Source: an uncultured Mycoplasmatota bacterium
GTDB taxonomy: Bacteria > Bacillota_I > Bacilli_A > RF39 > UBA660
DNA: 30,831 bases
Assembly: GCA_900552335.1 (NCBI GenBank)
Contig: URZL01000009.1
Span: forward strand, 1-30,831
Direction: 5' to 3'
Each line of letters begins with the position of its first letter. Position 1 is the first letter of the stretch. Shown here piece after piece: positions 14,784 through 22,582 of the stretch. Below the pieces are notes generated by a model that saw nothing but the letters and a program-made list of their open reading frames with translations, made no database searches and had not been told where the DNA came from. A program made the position numbers and the translations under genes.

Positions 14784-16528
14784 CTTTTAAATAATTTTTC
14801 TAAATCATAAGTAGAGTAAAAAATAGTTGTAGGTCTGCCATGTGGACAGTTAAATGGATTTTTACATTTTCTTAAATCTTCTACTAAATATTTCATTTCA
14901 TCTAATGTTAAGGAATCATTTGCCTTAATGCTCATTTTACAAGCCATGGTAGCAGCTAAATGATCGTTAAATGTTTTAATATTGAAATTTTTTTCTTTAT
15001 AAATAACAAGTTCTATTACTTTTCGAATTGCTTTTTCTTCGTTACCTTTTGGTATCCATGTAGGATGAGCTTTAATAATAACTGAATTAATGCCAAAGGG
15101 TTCTATCTCAAAATTCATATTTCTTAAAAATTCTAAATTTTCCTTTAATATAATATATTCACTAGTTGTATATTCAAAAGTAAGAGGAATTAATAATTTA
15201 ATATTTTTATTATCTAAACTTGTTAATTTTTCTAAACAAATTTCATAATTAATTCTTTCTTTTGCTGCGTGTTGATCAATTAAATACATTCCCTTTTCAT
15301 TTTGACAAATAATATAAGTACCATGTACAGCCCCTACGGGATACATTATAGGCATTCTTTCTGGTTCTTCTACTTCATCATCTAAAAAATCACTGTTTAC
15401 TTGGTAAATTGTTGTATCTTCCTTCACGGGAACATCAAAATCTAAAGTAATTTCTTCATATGTTTTTTTAGGTTTTTCTAATATCTTTTCAATAGATGAT
15501 TCTATTTCTTGTTCTGGTTCTTCTACTTCAATATGGGGAATTAAATTAATAGATTTAATTCTGTTTTGAATGGTAGTTTTTACTAATTCTTTTAAATCAT
15601 CAAAATTAGAAAATTTAATATCCATTTTAGTTGGATGAATATTTACATCAATTAAACTAGGATCTACTTCAATATTTAAAACAACAACAGGATAGCGATT
15701 ATCTGGTTTAAAAGAATGATAGCTATCATTAATGATTCTATTTAATTCTTGATTTCTAACTACCCTACCATTTACCAATGTTACCATAGCATTTCTACTT
15801 GCTCTATGCACTTCTGGTAATGAAATATAACCACTTATCGTATAATCTTCATTTGCATTTTGAATATCTAGCATTTTTTTGGTAATATCTAAACCATATA
15901 TTGCATAAATTACTTTTAATAAATCTCCATTTCCACTGGTTTGTAATAAAGTATTTCCATTATTTATTAGCATAAATTTGATATTTGGATTAGAAAGAGC
16001 TATTTTATTGACATAATCTGTAATATTCGCTAATTCGGCATATAAACTACTTAAATGTTTTAAGCGTGCTGGCGTATTATAAAATAAATTATTAATTTCA
16101 ATTACAGTTCCTATTCTGGCTTCACTATTTTCTACTCTTTCTATTTTTCCACCATTTATAATAACGTTCGTACCAACCTCGTTACTACATGTCGTTAATA
16201 CTACTTCAGATACAGAAGCGATACTAGCTAGAGCTTCTCCTCTAAACCCTAATGTTTCAATACGATATAAGTCTTCTTCTGTTTTTAATTTACTAGTTGC
16301 ATGTCTAGAAAAAGCTAACACAGCATCATCTCTATCCATACCTACTCCGTTATCTGTCACTTTTATTTGTTTTGTTCCTGCATCCATTAATTCAATTTTT
16401 ATTTCAGTTGATTTGGCATCAATACTATTTTCTACTAATTCTTTTACAACATTTACACAACGTTCTACTACTTCACCTGCTGCAATTTTATTAGCTAATA
16501 ATTCATCCATTATTTTAATTTTACTCAT
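14771..16528 (-). CDS. mutL: DNA mismatch repair protein MutL, endonuclease type
   Basis: MutL links mismatch recognition by MutS to strand removal. The N-terminal GHKL ATPase is intact: KELVENSIDA (29-38, catalytic Glu30 and Asn34), DNGVGM, and TLGFRGEALASI. The C-terminal domain carries DQHAAKERINYE (418-429), which fits the metal-binding endonuclease motif DQHA(X)2E(X)4E, together with ACKMSIKAN (529-537) and CPHGRPT (561-567), so this MutL should nick DNA itself, as in organisms lacking MutH. At 585 residues the linker is short but normal for AT-rich Firmicutes. The start is the ATG at 16528, with AGGTGG five bases before it; the GTG nine bases earlier is part of that site. mutS is not adjacent. 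Confidence 0.97.
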   Translation of the reverse strand: MSKIKIMDELLANKIAAGEVVERCVNVVKELVENSIDAKSTEIKIELMDAGTKQIKVTDNGVGMDRDDAVLAFSRHATSKLKTEEDLYRIETLGFRGEALASIASVSEVVLTTCSNEVGTNVIINGGKIERVENSEARIGTVIEINNLFYNTPARLKHLSSLYAELANITDYVNKIALSNPNIKFMLINNGNTLLQTSGNGDLLKVIYAIYGLDITKKMLDIQNANEDYTISGYISLPEVHRASRNAMVTLVNGRVVRNQELNRIINDSYHSFKPDNRYPVVVLNIEVDPSLIDVNIHPTKMDIKFSNFDDLKELVKTTIQNRIKSINLIPHIEVEEPEQEIESSIEKILEKPKKTYEEITLDFDVPVKEDTTIYQVNSDFLDDEVEEPERMPIMYPVGAVHGTYIICQNEKGMYLIDQHAAKERINYEICLEKLTSLDNKNIKLLIPLTFEYTTSEYIILKENLEFLRNMNFEIEPFGINSVIIKAHPTWIPKGNEEKAIRKVIELVIYKEKNFNIKTFNDHLAATMACKMSIKANDSLTLDEMKYLVEDLRKCKNPFNCPHGRPTTIFYSTYDLEKLFKRSGF

Positions 16529-16551
16529 TACAACCACCTAATTCATTATAT

Positions 16552-16577
16552 CAAAAAAGAAATGGAATTTCCATCTC
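16552..16577 (-). terminator. pilin gene terminator
   Basis: GAGATGG pairs with CCATTTC (7 bp with one G-U pair) on the minus strand and is followed by six T. It lies about 25 bases past the pilin stop and 24 bases before the mutL start. Confidence 0.8.
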
Positions 16578-16602
16578 TCTTATCACTTCTGACTTTTTTA
16601 TT

Positions 16603-17724
16603 CTAAGTAAGCCATATGTCTTCTATTATTAAATCAGTTCCATCATATAACCAAATATAGAAATATAATTTATTATTTGTTGTTGATATATCAAATGAAT
16701 CTTCATTTGTTCCATTTTTCAACCAATTCGTAGTTGCTGGATTATAATTTTGAGTGAATGATTTAGAAGCCGTAAAACCAAGACGAATTTGAGTAGTAGA
16801 AGAATAAAATTTAGCCGTATATTTAATATGTAATGTATTATATCCTTCTAAATTAATTAAATTTTTAGAAAACAATGTTCCTTCTCTATCATCCGCTATA
16901 CTATAAGTATGATTAGTACTATTATAGGATGGAACAGCTCTAGTCATACCTGCCATACCTACTCCTGAACGATCCAAGCTTCCTATATTATCGACATTTG
17001 CTGTATAATTTTTCACTAAATAATAAGCTTGCTGGTTCCCTGTTTTCCAATCATTCCATGTATTATTATAATATATTTGCACCATATCATTTGCCTCATT
17101 ATAACGTACATTTAAATTTTGTTTTAATTGATTAACATCTTGTGTATTATTATTAACAAGTGTTGATAAATTATTACCCATAGTTGATAATTCTTCTTTT
17201 GTTGCATATGTGTTAGCTAAATTATCTATTAAATTGTTGATTTCATCTTTGGAATATACATTACTAACATTCCCTGTTCCATTATCTAACATTGCTACAT
17301 ATTTATTTGTTAAGGCATCAAATCCTATGATACAATTTCCAGTTTTTCTTTCTCCTACGATAATTCCACTATTATAGTTTTTATATGCATAATAGGTATC
17401 ATTTGAGATACAAACACTGACATTTCCCTCTTTATCTAAATAGAGTTTTCCTTCTCCATCTATGGTTCCTCTATAATCTAGACTTTCTCCTTTTTTTGTA
17501 CTTCCTTGATGTTCTTTATCAAATAAAAATTCATAGACTCCTGCCTCATGACTCATTGTAAAATAATTAGTCGAATCTAATATTCCTTGTACACTAGACA
17601 TAAGTGCTTTCTTTTTACTTTCCTCTATTACATTTGTTATCATTGGTATTGTGATTAATGTAATCACTGATAATATAACTATTACAGCTAATAATTCTAT
17701 TAATGTAAATCCTTTGTTCTTCAT
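16603..17724 (-). CDS. type IV pilin-like protein with coiled-coil stalk
   Basis: The 373-residue product starts with a class III prepilin leader, MKNKG, cut before FTLIELLAVIVIL with the key Glu at position 5 of the mature form, so it should enter a type IV pilus or pseudopilus. A pilin-type globular region follows (to about 150) with two cysteines (105, 131) that could form a disulphide. Residues 157-206 hold VYSKDEINNLIDNLANTYATKEEL and a coiled coil, a pattern better known from phage tail-fibre necks. Residues 235-373 look like a beta-sandwich adhesive module. The start at 17724 is set by GAGGAG seven bases upstream. No prepilin peptidase or assembly ATPase is nearby, so it depends on machinery encoded elsewhere. 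Confidence 0.85.
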   Translation of the reverse strand: MKNKGFTLIELLAVIVILSVITLITIPMITNVIEESKKKALMSSVQGILDSTNYFTMSHEAGVYEFLFDKEHQGSTKKGESLDYRGTIDGEGKLYLDKEGNVSVCISNDTYYAYKNYNSGIIVGERKTGNCIIGFDALTNKYVAMLDNGTGNVSNVYSKDEINNLIDNLANTYATKEELSTMGNNLSTLVNNNTQDVNQLKQNLNVRYNEANDMVQIYYNNTWNDWKTGNQQAYYLVKNYTANVDNIGSLDRSGVGMAGMTRAVPSYNSTNHTYSIADDREGTLFSKNLINLEGYNTLHIKYTAKFYSSTTQIRLGFTASKSFTQNYNPATTNWLKNGTNEDSFDISTTNNKLYFYIWLYDGTDLIIEDIWLT

Positions 17725-17774
17725 ATTCATACTCCTCACTTCTTTTATTATTTGTATTTTTCTATTCTTCATAC

Positions 17775-17822
17775 AGTTTATCATAGTTATTTTCAAATGT
17801 AAACCATAGTATTACATTTGAA
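17775..17822 (-). promoter_or_regulatory. pilin promoter with inverted repeat
   Basis: TTTACA (17798-17803), a 17-base spacer and TAAACT (17775-17780) form the pilin promoter on the minus strand. The -35 box lies in one arm of a perfect 11-bp inverted repeat, TTCAAATGTAA / TTACATTTGAA (17792-17802 and 17812-17822, 9-base spacer), which is well placed as an operator. Confidence 0.6.
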
Positions 17823-17843
17823 TTTTAAAAAAGAGGTATGTAA

Positions 17844-17870
17844 CCCCCCCCCCGTTTGCATATAGCAAAC
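17844..17870. repeat. homopolymer C10/G10 tract beside a hairpin
   Basis: Ten C on the plus strand (17844-17853) touch a short hairpin GTTTGC-ATATA-GCAAAC (17854-17870), upstream of the pilin promoter. Such a G/C run is striking in this AT-rich sequence and is the type of tract that changes length by slippage. Confidence 0.8.
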
Positions 17871-17926
17871 ATAAAAATTTACTATCTACAAACTATATTA
17901 CTATTTTTATTTACATGTCTAATATA

Positions 17927-17956
17927 TCAAAAAAAATACTTTTTTTCAAGTATTTT
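17927..17956 (-). terminator. terminator of the YebC-family gene
   Basis: AAAATACTT pairs with AAGTATTTT (9 bp, 6-base loop) and is followed by T on the minus strand. It begins at the stop codon. Confidence 0.8.
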
Positions 17957-18668
17957 ATTTTACATTGTGATAAACATTTTGAACATCTTCTACATCATCT
18001 AACATTGTTAGAAGACGGTCAAATACTTCTTTATCATCACCAACTAATTCAATTGTATCTTTTGGAAGATAAGCAATATCATCCACGTCAAATTCCATAT
18101 CTCCCAATTTAGAAACTACTGCTTCTTTAATCGCATTGCTATCCATTGGATTACCATATACGATAACACAATCATCTTTTGATTCAATATCAATGACATC
18201 GATTCCATTTTCTAAAAGCAGTTCTAAAAGAGATTCTTCATCAATACCCTTTACACTAACAATACATAAATGATCATAATTAAATGTAACGGACCCCATA
18301 GATCCCATTTTACTTTTACATTTATTTAGTGCTGCACGGACACTACTAATAGAACGATTCACATTATCCGTTAAACATTCCACTACAGCAGTTGATCCAG
18401 CTGGTCCAAACACTTCATAAACCACTTTTTCATATGTTTCATCCGCACCACTGTTTACTTTATCAATTGCTCTTTTAATGATATCTGCTGGAACTTGCTC
18501 TTTTTTTGCCTTTTCCATTAGTCTTTTTAAAGAAGCATTACTAGCAGGATCTGTTCCACCCTTTTTTGCTACATCATAAATTTCTCTTGCATACATAGAA
18601 TAAATTTTTCCTCTAGCTGCTCCTGTTTTTTGTATACTTGCTTTTCTTACTTCATAAGCTCTTCCCAT
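17955..18668 (-). CDS. YebC/PmpR family protein, YeeI/YeeN (YebC2) type
   Basis: The 237-residue protein matches the YebC family along its whole length: the N-terminal MGRAYEVRKASIQKTGAARGKIYSMYAREIY, the PASNASLKRLMEKAKKEQVPADIIKRAIDK block, and YEVFGPAGSTAVVECLTDNVNRSISSVR. The opening without the usual MAGHSKW places it with the YeeI/YeeN branch. YebC proteins were described as transcription regulators; later work on the family supports a role in translation, easing ribosome stalling at difficult sequences. It is cytoplasmic. GGTGAT lies six bases before the ATG, and the gene ends in its own terminator, so it is probably monocistronic. Confidence 0.93.
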   Translation of the reverse strand: MGRAYEVRKASIQKTGAARGKIYSMYAREIYDVAKKGGTDPASNASLKRLMEKAKKEQVPADIIKRAIDKVNSGADETYEKVVYEVFGPAGSTAVVECLTDNVNRSISSVRAALNKCKSKMGSMGSVTFNYDHLCIVSVKGIDEESLLELLLENGIDVIDIESKDDCVIVYGNPMDSNAIKEAVVSKLGDMEFDVDDIAYLPKDTIELVGDDKEVFDRLLTMLDDVEDVQNVYHNVK

Positions 18669-18719
18669 AAAATCACCATTTATATCATAACATATCTTTA
18701 TTTTTTTGAAAATAAAATA

Positions 18720-18748
18720 TCAAAAAAAATAAGCCAAAAGCTTATTTT
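18720..18748 (-). terminator. thioredoxin gene terminator
   Basis: AAAATAAGC pairs with GCTTATTTT (9 bp, 5-base loop), followed by T on the minus strand, at the stop of the thioredoxin-like gene. Confidence 0.88.
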
Positions 18749-19305
18749 GTCATTCCTAATCCTGTTAAGAAAGAGGCAAATGAAGAATATTCAGCATATC
18801 CTACCCATACATCTTGGTAAACGCCATCTTTATAAACAATTACCATTGGTGTATAACCAAATTTTTCATTTAAATCACTTGAAATTGCCTTCATTTTATT
18901 AGAACCATCTGTTGTTACTTTATCCAAATCAATGTATAAAGTTTCATAATTAAATTCACTTTGTGCTTGTCGCAATGCTCCTAAGAACATTCTACAATAT
19001 CCACAACCGCTTCTTCCTACATAAACAATTCTATATCCACTCGTATTTACTTTATTAAACATTTCATCTACTGTAATTTCTGTAAAACTAGATACATCAT
19101 ACTCCGTAGTAGACGCCTCTTCTTCTGTGCTACTATTGTTGTTATTTCCATTAGTTGTACTAGTGTTATTATTATTGTTATTGCTATGATTAGAACTTAT
19201 TCCTGTTACAATTACATTAAGAACTAAAATACAAGCAATAATCACTAGAATACTTCTAATTTGTTTTATTAATAAATTCATTTGTTCTATTTCTTCTTTT
19301 TTCAT
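18742..19305 (-). CDS. membrane-anchored thioredoxin-like protein
   Basis: The 187-residue protein has one N-terminal membrane segment (about 17-36), an Asn/Ser/Thr-rich spacer (38-66) and a thioredoxin domain with the active site GCGYCR (Cys101 and Cys104) and the conserved cis-proline in GYTPMVI (Pro153). It should be held on the outer face of the membrane, where it could oxidise, reduce or isomerise disulphides in exported proteins, in the manner of bacteriocin-accessory (PedC/BrcD-like) thioredoxins. The pilin encoded nearby has a possible disulphide and is a conceivable client, though this is only inference. A strong AGGAGG site precedes the ATG at 19305, and a terminator starts at the stop. 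Confidence 0.88.
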   Translation of the reverse strand: MKKEEIEQMNLLIKQIRSILVIIACILVLNVIVTGISSNHSNNNNNNTSTTNGNNNNSSTEEEASTTEYDVSSFTEITVDEMFNKVNTSGYRIVYVGRSGCGYCRMFLGALRQAQSEFNYETLYIDLDKVTTDGSNKMKAISSDLNEKFGYTPMVIVYKDGVYQDVWVGYAEYSSFASFLTGLGMTK

Positions 19306-19362
19306 AATCTAACCTCCTAAGTCATTTTATCAAAATTTATTTTTAATTTCAATTATTTTCAC

Positions 19363-19902
19363 TTACTTTTCAAGAGCTTTTTTAAAATAATAATTATTTT
19401 GTATTTCATCTCCTAGAGTAGTGGCTTCTCCATGACCTGGATATAATCGAATCTGCTTAGAATATAAACTAATTTTACGAATCGATTCCATCATACTTTC
19501 TATGTTTCCGCCTTCTAAATCCGTTCTACCGATGGTATTTTTAAAAATAAAATCTCCCACCATCATAAAATTATATTGGTAAAAGAAAAAACTAATAGAA
19601 TCCTTAGTATGCCCTGGATTGTAAATAACTTGGAAACAAAAAGGACCTAATTGATATTTTTTTTCTTGTAAATTGTCAAAACGATATACTGGTACACCAT
19701 ATTTTTTCATCATAACATTTAAAGCACCTATATGATCAGAGTGTCCATGTGTAACCAAAATTCCTAAAAGAGTTTTATCACCTATTTGTTTCTCAATCAA
19801 GTAGGAATCATCCCCTGGATCCACAACAATACATTCTTTTCCTTCTTCTATTACATAGCAATTTTCTTCTAAATATCCAACTTTTATTTTTCTGACTTCC
19901 AT
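19363..19902 (-). CDS. MBL-fold hydrolase, glyoxalase II-like
   Basis: The 179-residue enzyme has the metallo-beta-lactamase metal site: THGHSDH (51-57; His52, His54, Asp56, His57), NPGHTKDS (His98), GDFIFKNTIGRTD (Asp117) and YPGHGE (His157). The YPGHG and IGRTD motifs place it with the hydroxyacylglutathione hydrolase-like group that cleaves thioesters of small thiols; the substrate is unknown. It has no signal peptide. The start is set at the ATG at 19902, with GGGAG five bases upstream, although an in-frame ATG lies 12 bases earlier. It overlaps the end of the DHH gene by 19 bases and is the third gene of the rnhB-DHH-MBL operon. Confidence 0.9.
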   Translation of the reverse strand: MEVRKIKVGYLEENCYVIEEGKECIVVDPGDDSYLIEKQIGDKTLLGILVTHGHSDHIGALNVMMKKYGVPVYRFDNLQEKKYQLGPFCFQVIYNPGHTKDSISFFFYQYNFMMVGDFIFKNTIGRTDLEGGNIESMMESIRKISLYSKQIRLYPGHGEATTLGDEIQNNYYFKKALEK

Positions 19903-20825
19903 AAATTCTCCCATTCTACTTTTTTAAAAAGGTATTCTACTATTTTTTCTTGCAAATCAGTTGGAAGAGGACTACCAGAAGCATGCTTATGACCCCCTCC
20001 ACCATAAACTGTCGCTAAAATATTAGTGTCTATATTTTCTTTACAAGCTCGATAACTAATAGAACGATCCACATTAATGACAACAGCTATATCAATGTCT
20101 GGATTATTATCTACTATAGCATGTCCTAACATAGAACGATTTTGTTCAGCAAAAACAATACCCACTTTCACTCCATCAATCGTTGCTTTTTTCATATGCT
20201 TTAATTTTTCTTCAATATAACGTTTTGATCTAGCTTCTTCTATTTCTATTATTTCTTTTTCTATTCCTGTCAATTCAAATGTATCATGTGTTAATATATA
20301 TTCAGTAAAATGTTCAATATATTTTTCTCTACCATATATATCATATAAATTTCTAAATTGAATTGCTTGATCCTCTAGTTCGTCTTTAAAATCAAAAGTA
20401 TCATTTTCTCTTACTAGTTCTACTAAAAAATTCAAAGCATTATTTTCTAAAATAGGATTTTTCATTACTTTTTTTAAATGATTAAGATATAAAGTCGTTC
20501 CACATTCTTTTTGACCATTTGCTTCTACCACTACTTGAATAAATGGATACTTATTTAAATAGGATACACTTTCATGATGATCAAAAACCTTAATTTTATT
20601 TTTTAAAACATCATTTTCATTTATCTTTTTTGCCATATCTTCTGTCATATTTAAATCTACAATATAAATGGTATCATAATCTTTTTGGATTATTTGTTCT
20701 AATAGACTATCTACTTCTCCTTGTTCACACGAAAAACATTCTACATTTTCTAGTACTAATTTTGACAAAATAATAGGAAAAGCTCCATCTGGATCGGCAA
20801 TGTGTGTAATTAAGCAATATTTCAT
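19884..20825 (-). CDS. DHH-family phosphoesterase (NrnB/oligoribonuclease-like)
   Basis: The 313-residue protein carries the DHH-DHHA1 arrangement: THIADPDG (7-14), VDLNM, FDHHES (the DHH motif, near 82) and the C-terminal GGGGHKHASG (about 274-283). Enzymes of this shape use manganese to cleave nano-RNAs, pAp or cyclic dinucleotides; the short form without membrane or sensor domains is closest to NrnB-like oligoribonucleases, but the exact substrate cannot be told. Its ATG overlaps the rnhB stop (ATGA), so the two are translationally coupled, and it overlaps the MBL gene downstream. A shared role in RNA or nucleotide turnover is plausible. Confidence 0.88.
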   Translation of the reverse strand: MKYCLITHIADPDGAFPIILSKLVLENVECFSCEQGEVDSLLEQIIQKDYDTIYIVDLNMTEDMAKKINENDVLKNKIKVFDHHESVSYLNKYPFIQVVVEANGQKECGTTLYLNHLKKVMKNPILENNALNFLVELVRENDTFDFKDELEDQAIQFRNLYDIYGREKYIEHFTEYILTHDTFELTGIEKEIIEIEEARSKRYIEEKLKHMKKATIDGVKVGIVFAEQNRSMLGHAIVDNNPDIDIAVVINVDRSISYRACKENIDTNILATVYGGGGHKHASGSPLPTDLQEKIVEYLFKKVEWENLWKSEK

Positions 20826-21442
20826 ATCTTTTCCTCCATTATCTTTTTTACAGGCCCATATGTTTTTCGATATCCATCGATTAACCCATATTTTTCTAAA
20901 GCCTCTATATGTTTCTTAGTTGGATAACCTTTATGATTTCCGAATCCGTACATAGGATACTTTTCATCTAGTTCGTACATCATTTGATCACGTGTTACTT
21001 TGGCAAGAACACTAGCTGCTGCTATACTAATACTTAAAGCATCACCATGAATAATAGAAATACTTGGAATATCTAAATCAAGTGGCATAGCGTCCACTAA
21101 AACAATCTCAAGTGGAATCTGTTTTTGAACTTCTTTGATTGCTTTTATCATAGCTTCTTTACTAGCATTATAAATATTGATTTCATCTATTCTTTCTGGT
21201 GATACAACACCAATACCATAAGCTATAGCGTACTTTTTAATATATTCAAAAAATAAATTTCTTTTTTTTTCACTTAATTTTTTTGAATCAGTTAATCCTT
21301 CTAAATAAAAATCTTTTGGTAATACACAGCAGGCTGCTACAACAGGTCCAACTAAAGGGCCTCTGCCTACTTCATCTACCCCACCTATTAAAGTGTAATT
21401 TTTTTGATAACATTCTTTTTCATATTTATATAAATCTTCCAT
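20822..21442 (-). CDS. rnhB: ribonuclease HII
   Basis: RNase HII removes RNA from RNA-DNA hybrids and single ribonucleotides from DNA. The 206-residue protein shows the signature GGVDEVGRGPLVGPVVAA with the catalytic Asp-Glu pair near the N-terminus, LTDSKKLSEKKR, VLVDAMPLD (a further acidic residue), GDALSISIAAASVLAKVTRD (with the last catalytic Asp) and YGFGNHKGYPTKKH. I start at the ATG at 21442 because GAGGA is properly spaced there; a frame 33 bases longer has no ribosome binding site and overlaps the divergent promoter. It is the first gene of an operon with the DHH and MBL genes. Confidence 0.96.
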   Translation of the reverse strand: MEDLYKYEKECYQKNYTLIGGVDEVGRGPLVGPVVAACCVLPKDFYLEGLTDSKKLSEKKRNLFFEYIKKYAIAYGIGVVSPERIDEINIYNASKEAMIKAIKEVQKQIPLEIVLVDAMPLDLDIPSISIIHGDALSISIAAASVLAKVTRDQMMYELDEKYPMYGFGNHKGYPTKKHIEALEKYGLIDGYRKTYGPVKKIMEEKI

Positions 21443-21451
21443 AATATCCTC

Positions 21452-21480
21452 TTCACTATTTTTTTTGTTATGCATATAAT
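21452..21480 (+). promoter_or_regulatory. promoter of the Pro/Met-rich protein gene
   Basis: TTCACT (21452-21457), a 17-base spacer and TATAAT (21475-21480) lie just before the ribosome binding site of the plus-strand gene at 21505, close to the divergent rnhB start. Confidence 0.65.
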
Positions 21481-21504
21481 TAATTAGATAGGAGTGTGTT
21501 TGTC

Positions 21505-21777
21505 ATGAAAAAAGACAGAAATTGTGGAGTGCCTTACCCTGTTTATCCTGCATATCAAGGAATGCCTTACATGCCTAATATGCCGCTTCCTAATATGGGT
21601 ATGCCTGTTATGAATGTTCCTTATGATACCAGTACCACTAGTTCCAATGATCAATCTATTCAAAATCTTAGAGAACAAATTTCTTTACTAGATAAAAGAG
21701 TTACTAACTTAGAAAATTTGTTTCATACACAAAATAGTACTTCACAATATAGTAGTTCCAATTATCAAATGATGTAG
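21505..21777 (+). CDS. small Pro/Met-rich protein with coiled-coil tail
   Basis: The 90-residue protein has a Pro/Met/Tyr-rich N-terminal half (VPYPVYPAYQGMPYMPNMPLPNMGMPVM), a Ser/Thr linker and a short coiled coil (SIQNLREQISLLDKRVTNLENLF, about 49-71) that should oligomerise it. I know no function; the build recalls small coat or scaffold proteins, and like the gene at 10800 it is a short low-complexity plus-strand gene between minus-strand genes. AGGAG ten bases upstream fits the ATG at 21505; a GTG nine bases earlier is less likely. Its stop lies in the following terminator. Confidence 0.75.
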   Translation: MKKDRNCGVPYPVYPAYQGMPYMPNMPLPNMGMPVMNVPYDTSTTSSNDQSIQNLREQISLLDKRVTNLENLFHTQNSTSQYSSSNYQMM

Positions 21778-21806
21778 AATATCTAATGTAGATATTCTTT
21801 TATTTT
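21776..21806 (+). terminator. terminator of the Pro/Met-rich protein gene
   Basis: AGAATATCT pairs with AGATATTCT (9 bp, 5-base loop), followed by TTTATTTT on the plus strand. The 3' part overlaps the end of the converging coiled-coil gene. Confidence 0.85.
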
Positions 21807-22181
21807 GTCTATTGATATTCCAGATAATTGTTCCATTTCATCTAAACCGTAGTGATTTACAATTACTTCTAAAAAAGATTTTAAATTTTTACTAATTGTT
21901 TTTTCGTTTACTAGTTCCATTCTAGTTTGTTTTAATTCATTTTCTAGCGATGTCGTTTTGTTATTTAAATCTTCTAGTTTTAGTTCGTAGATTTTTGTTA
22001 ATTCTTTACTTTCTCTTTCTAAATTTTTGTATTTTATTTCTTCTAATTCATACTCTTTTATTTTATTTTCTAATTCAATAATACGAAAAGAATATGTATC
22101 TAAATTATTAGTTACTTCTTCCATCATTTTTTTACGATCTTTTGATTCATTTTTCAATGTTTTCGTTAAATCATTTTTCAT
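21783..22181 (-). CDS. coiled-coil protein, unknown function
   Basis: The 132-residue protein is one long helical coiled coil (about 5-105, rich in Glu, Lys and Leu heptads: ENKIKEYELEEIKYKNLERESKELTK...), followed by a small C-terminal motif, LDEMEQLSGISIDKIKEYL. It has no membrane segment. I do not recognise a family; it could be a cytoskeletal, division or scaffolding protein. The ATG at 22181 follows AGGA at a normal distance. It converges with the Pro/Met-rich protein gene. Confidence 0.65.
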   Translation of the reverse strand: MKNDLTKTLKNESKDRKKMMEEVTNNLDTYSFRIIELENKIKEYELEEIKYKNLERESKELTKIYELKLEDLNNKTTSLENELKQTRMELVNEKTISKNLKSFLEVIVNHYGLDEMEQLSGISIDKIKEYLH

Positions 22182-22230
22182 TTTATCATTCCTATTCTAT
22201 TTTTATTTTATCACATTTTATTTTCATATA

Positions 22231-22261
22231 CAAAAAGAAAAGAAATTTTATGTTCTTTTCT
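22231..22261 (-). terminator. terminator of the 92-residue gene
   Basis: AGAAAAGAA pairs with TTCTTTTCT (9 bp, 8-base loop), followed by TTTTT on the minus strand. The stop codon of the 92-residue gene is in the loop. Confidence 0.7.
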
Positions 22262-22526
22262 GAAATAATTTTTTCCTTTTTGATGGTTCCTCTAATGTGG
22301 AAAGGCTTGTTCCATACTTTTTTTTACACTCTATTTCCGATAAATAGCCTCTTCCTCTTAATTTTTCTATCATTCTTTCACCATGAATTAAATAATTAAA
22401 GCGATCCAAATAAACTTGATAAAATTCAAATTCTCTTTGAATAATTCCGTATGTTTTTATGTAATCATTTTCTAATAAATAATAACAATCTATTATTTCA
22501 TTACGATATATTTGATAATTATTCAC
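22248..22526 (-). CDS. hypothetical 92-residue protein
   Basis: This small, highly charged, mostly helical protein (NEIIDCYYLLENDYIKTYGIIQREFEFYQVYLDRFNYLIHG...) ends in a basic segment, EEPSKRKKLFQKRT. I do not recognise it and see no catalytic motif. The start is GTG at 22526, supported by GTAGGTGAT at normal distance; no in-frame ATG lies nearby. Its stop is in the terminator hairpin. It follows the radical SAM gene by 56 bases in the same direction and may be cotranscribed with it. Confidence 0.65.
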   Translation of the reverse strand: MNNYQIYRNEIIDCYYLLENDYIKTYGIIQREFEFYQVYLDRFNYLIHGERMIEKLRGRGYLSEIECKKKYGTSLSTLEEPSKRKKLFQKRT

Positions 22527-22582
22527 GATATCACCTACTAAATGATATGATGTACTCTCATTTTTATTACATGGATATCAGT

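Noticed and set aside
21484..21678. 64-residue minus-strand His/Arg-rich frame opposite the Pro/Met-rich gene
   Set aside because: Its repetitive composition mirrors the proline and methionine codons of the real gene, which has promoter, ribosome site and terminator.
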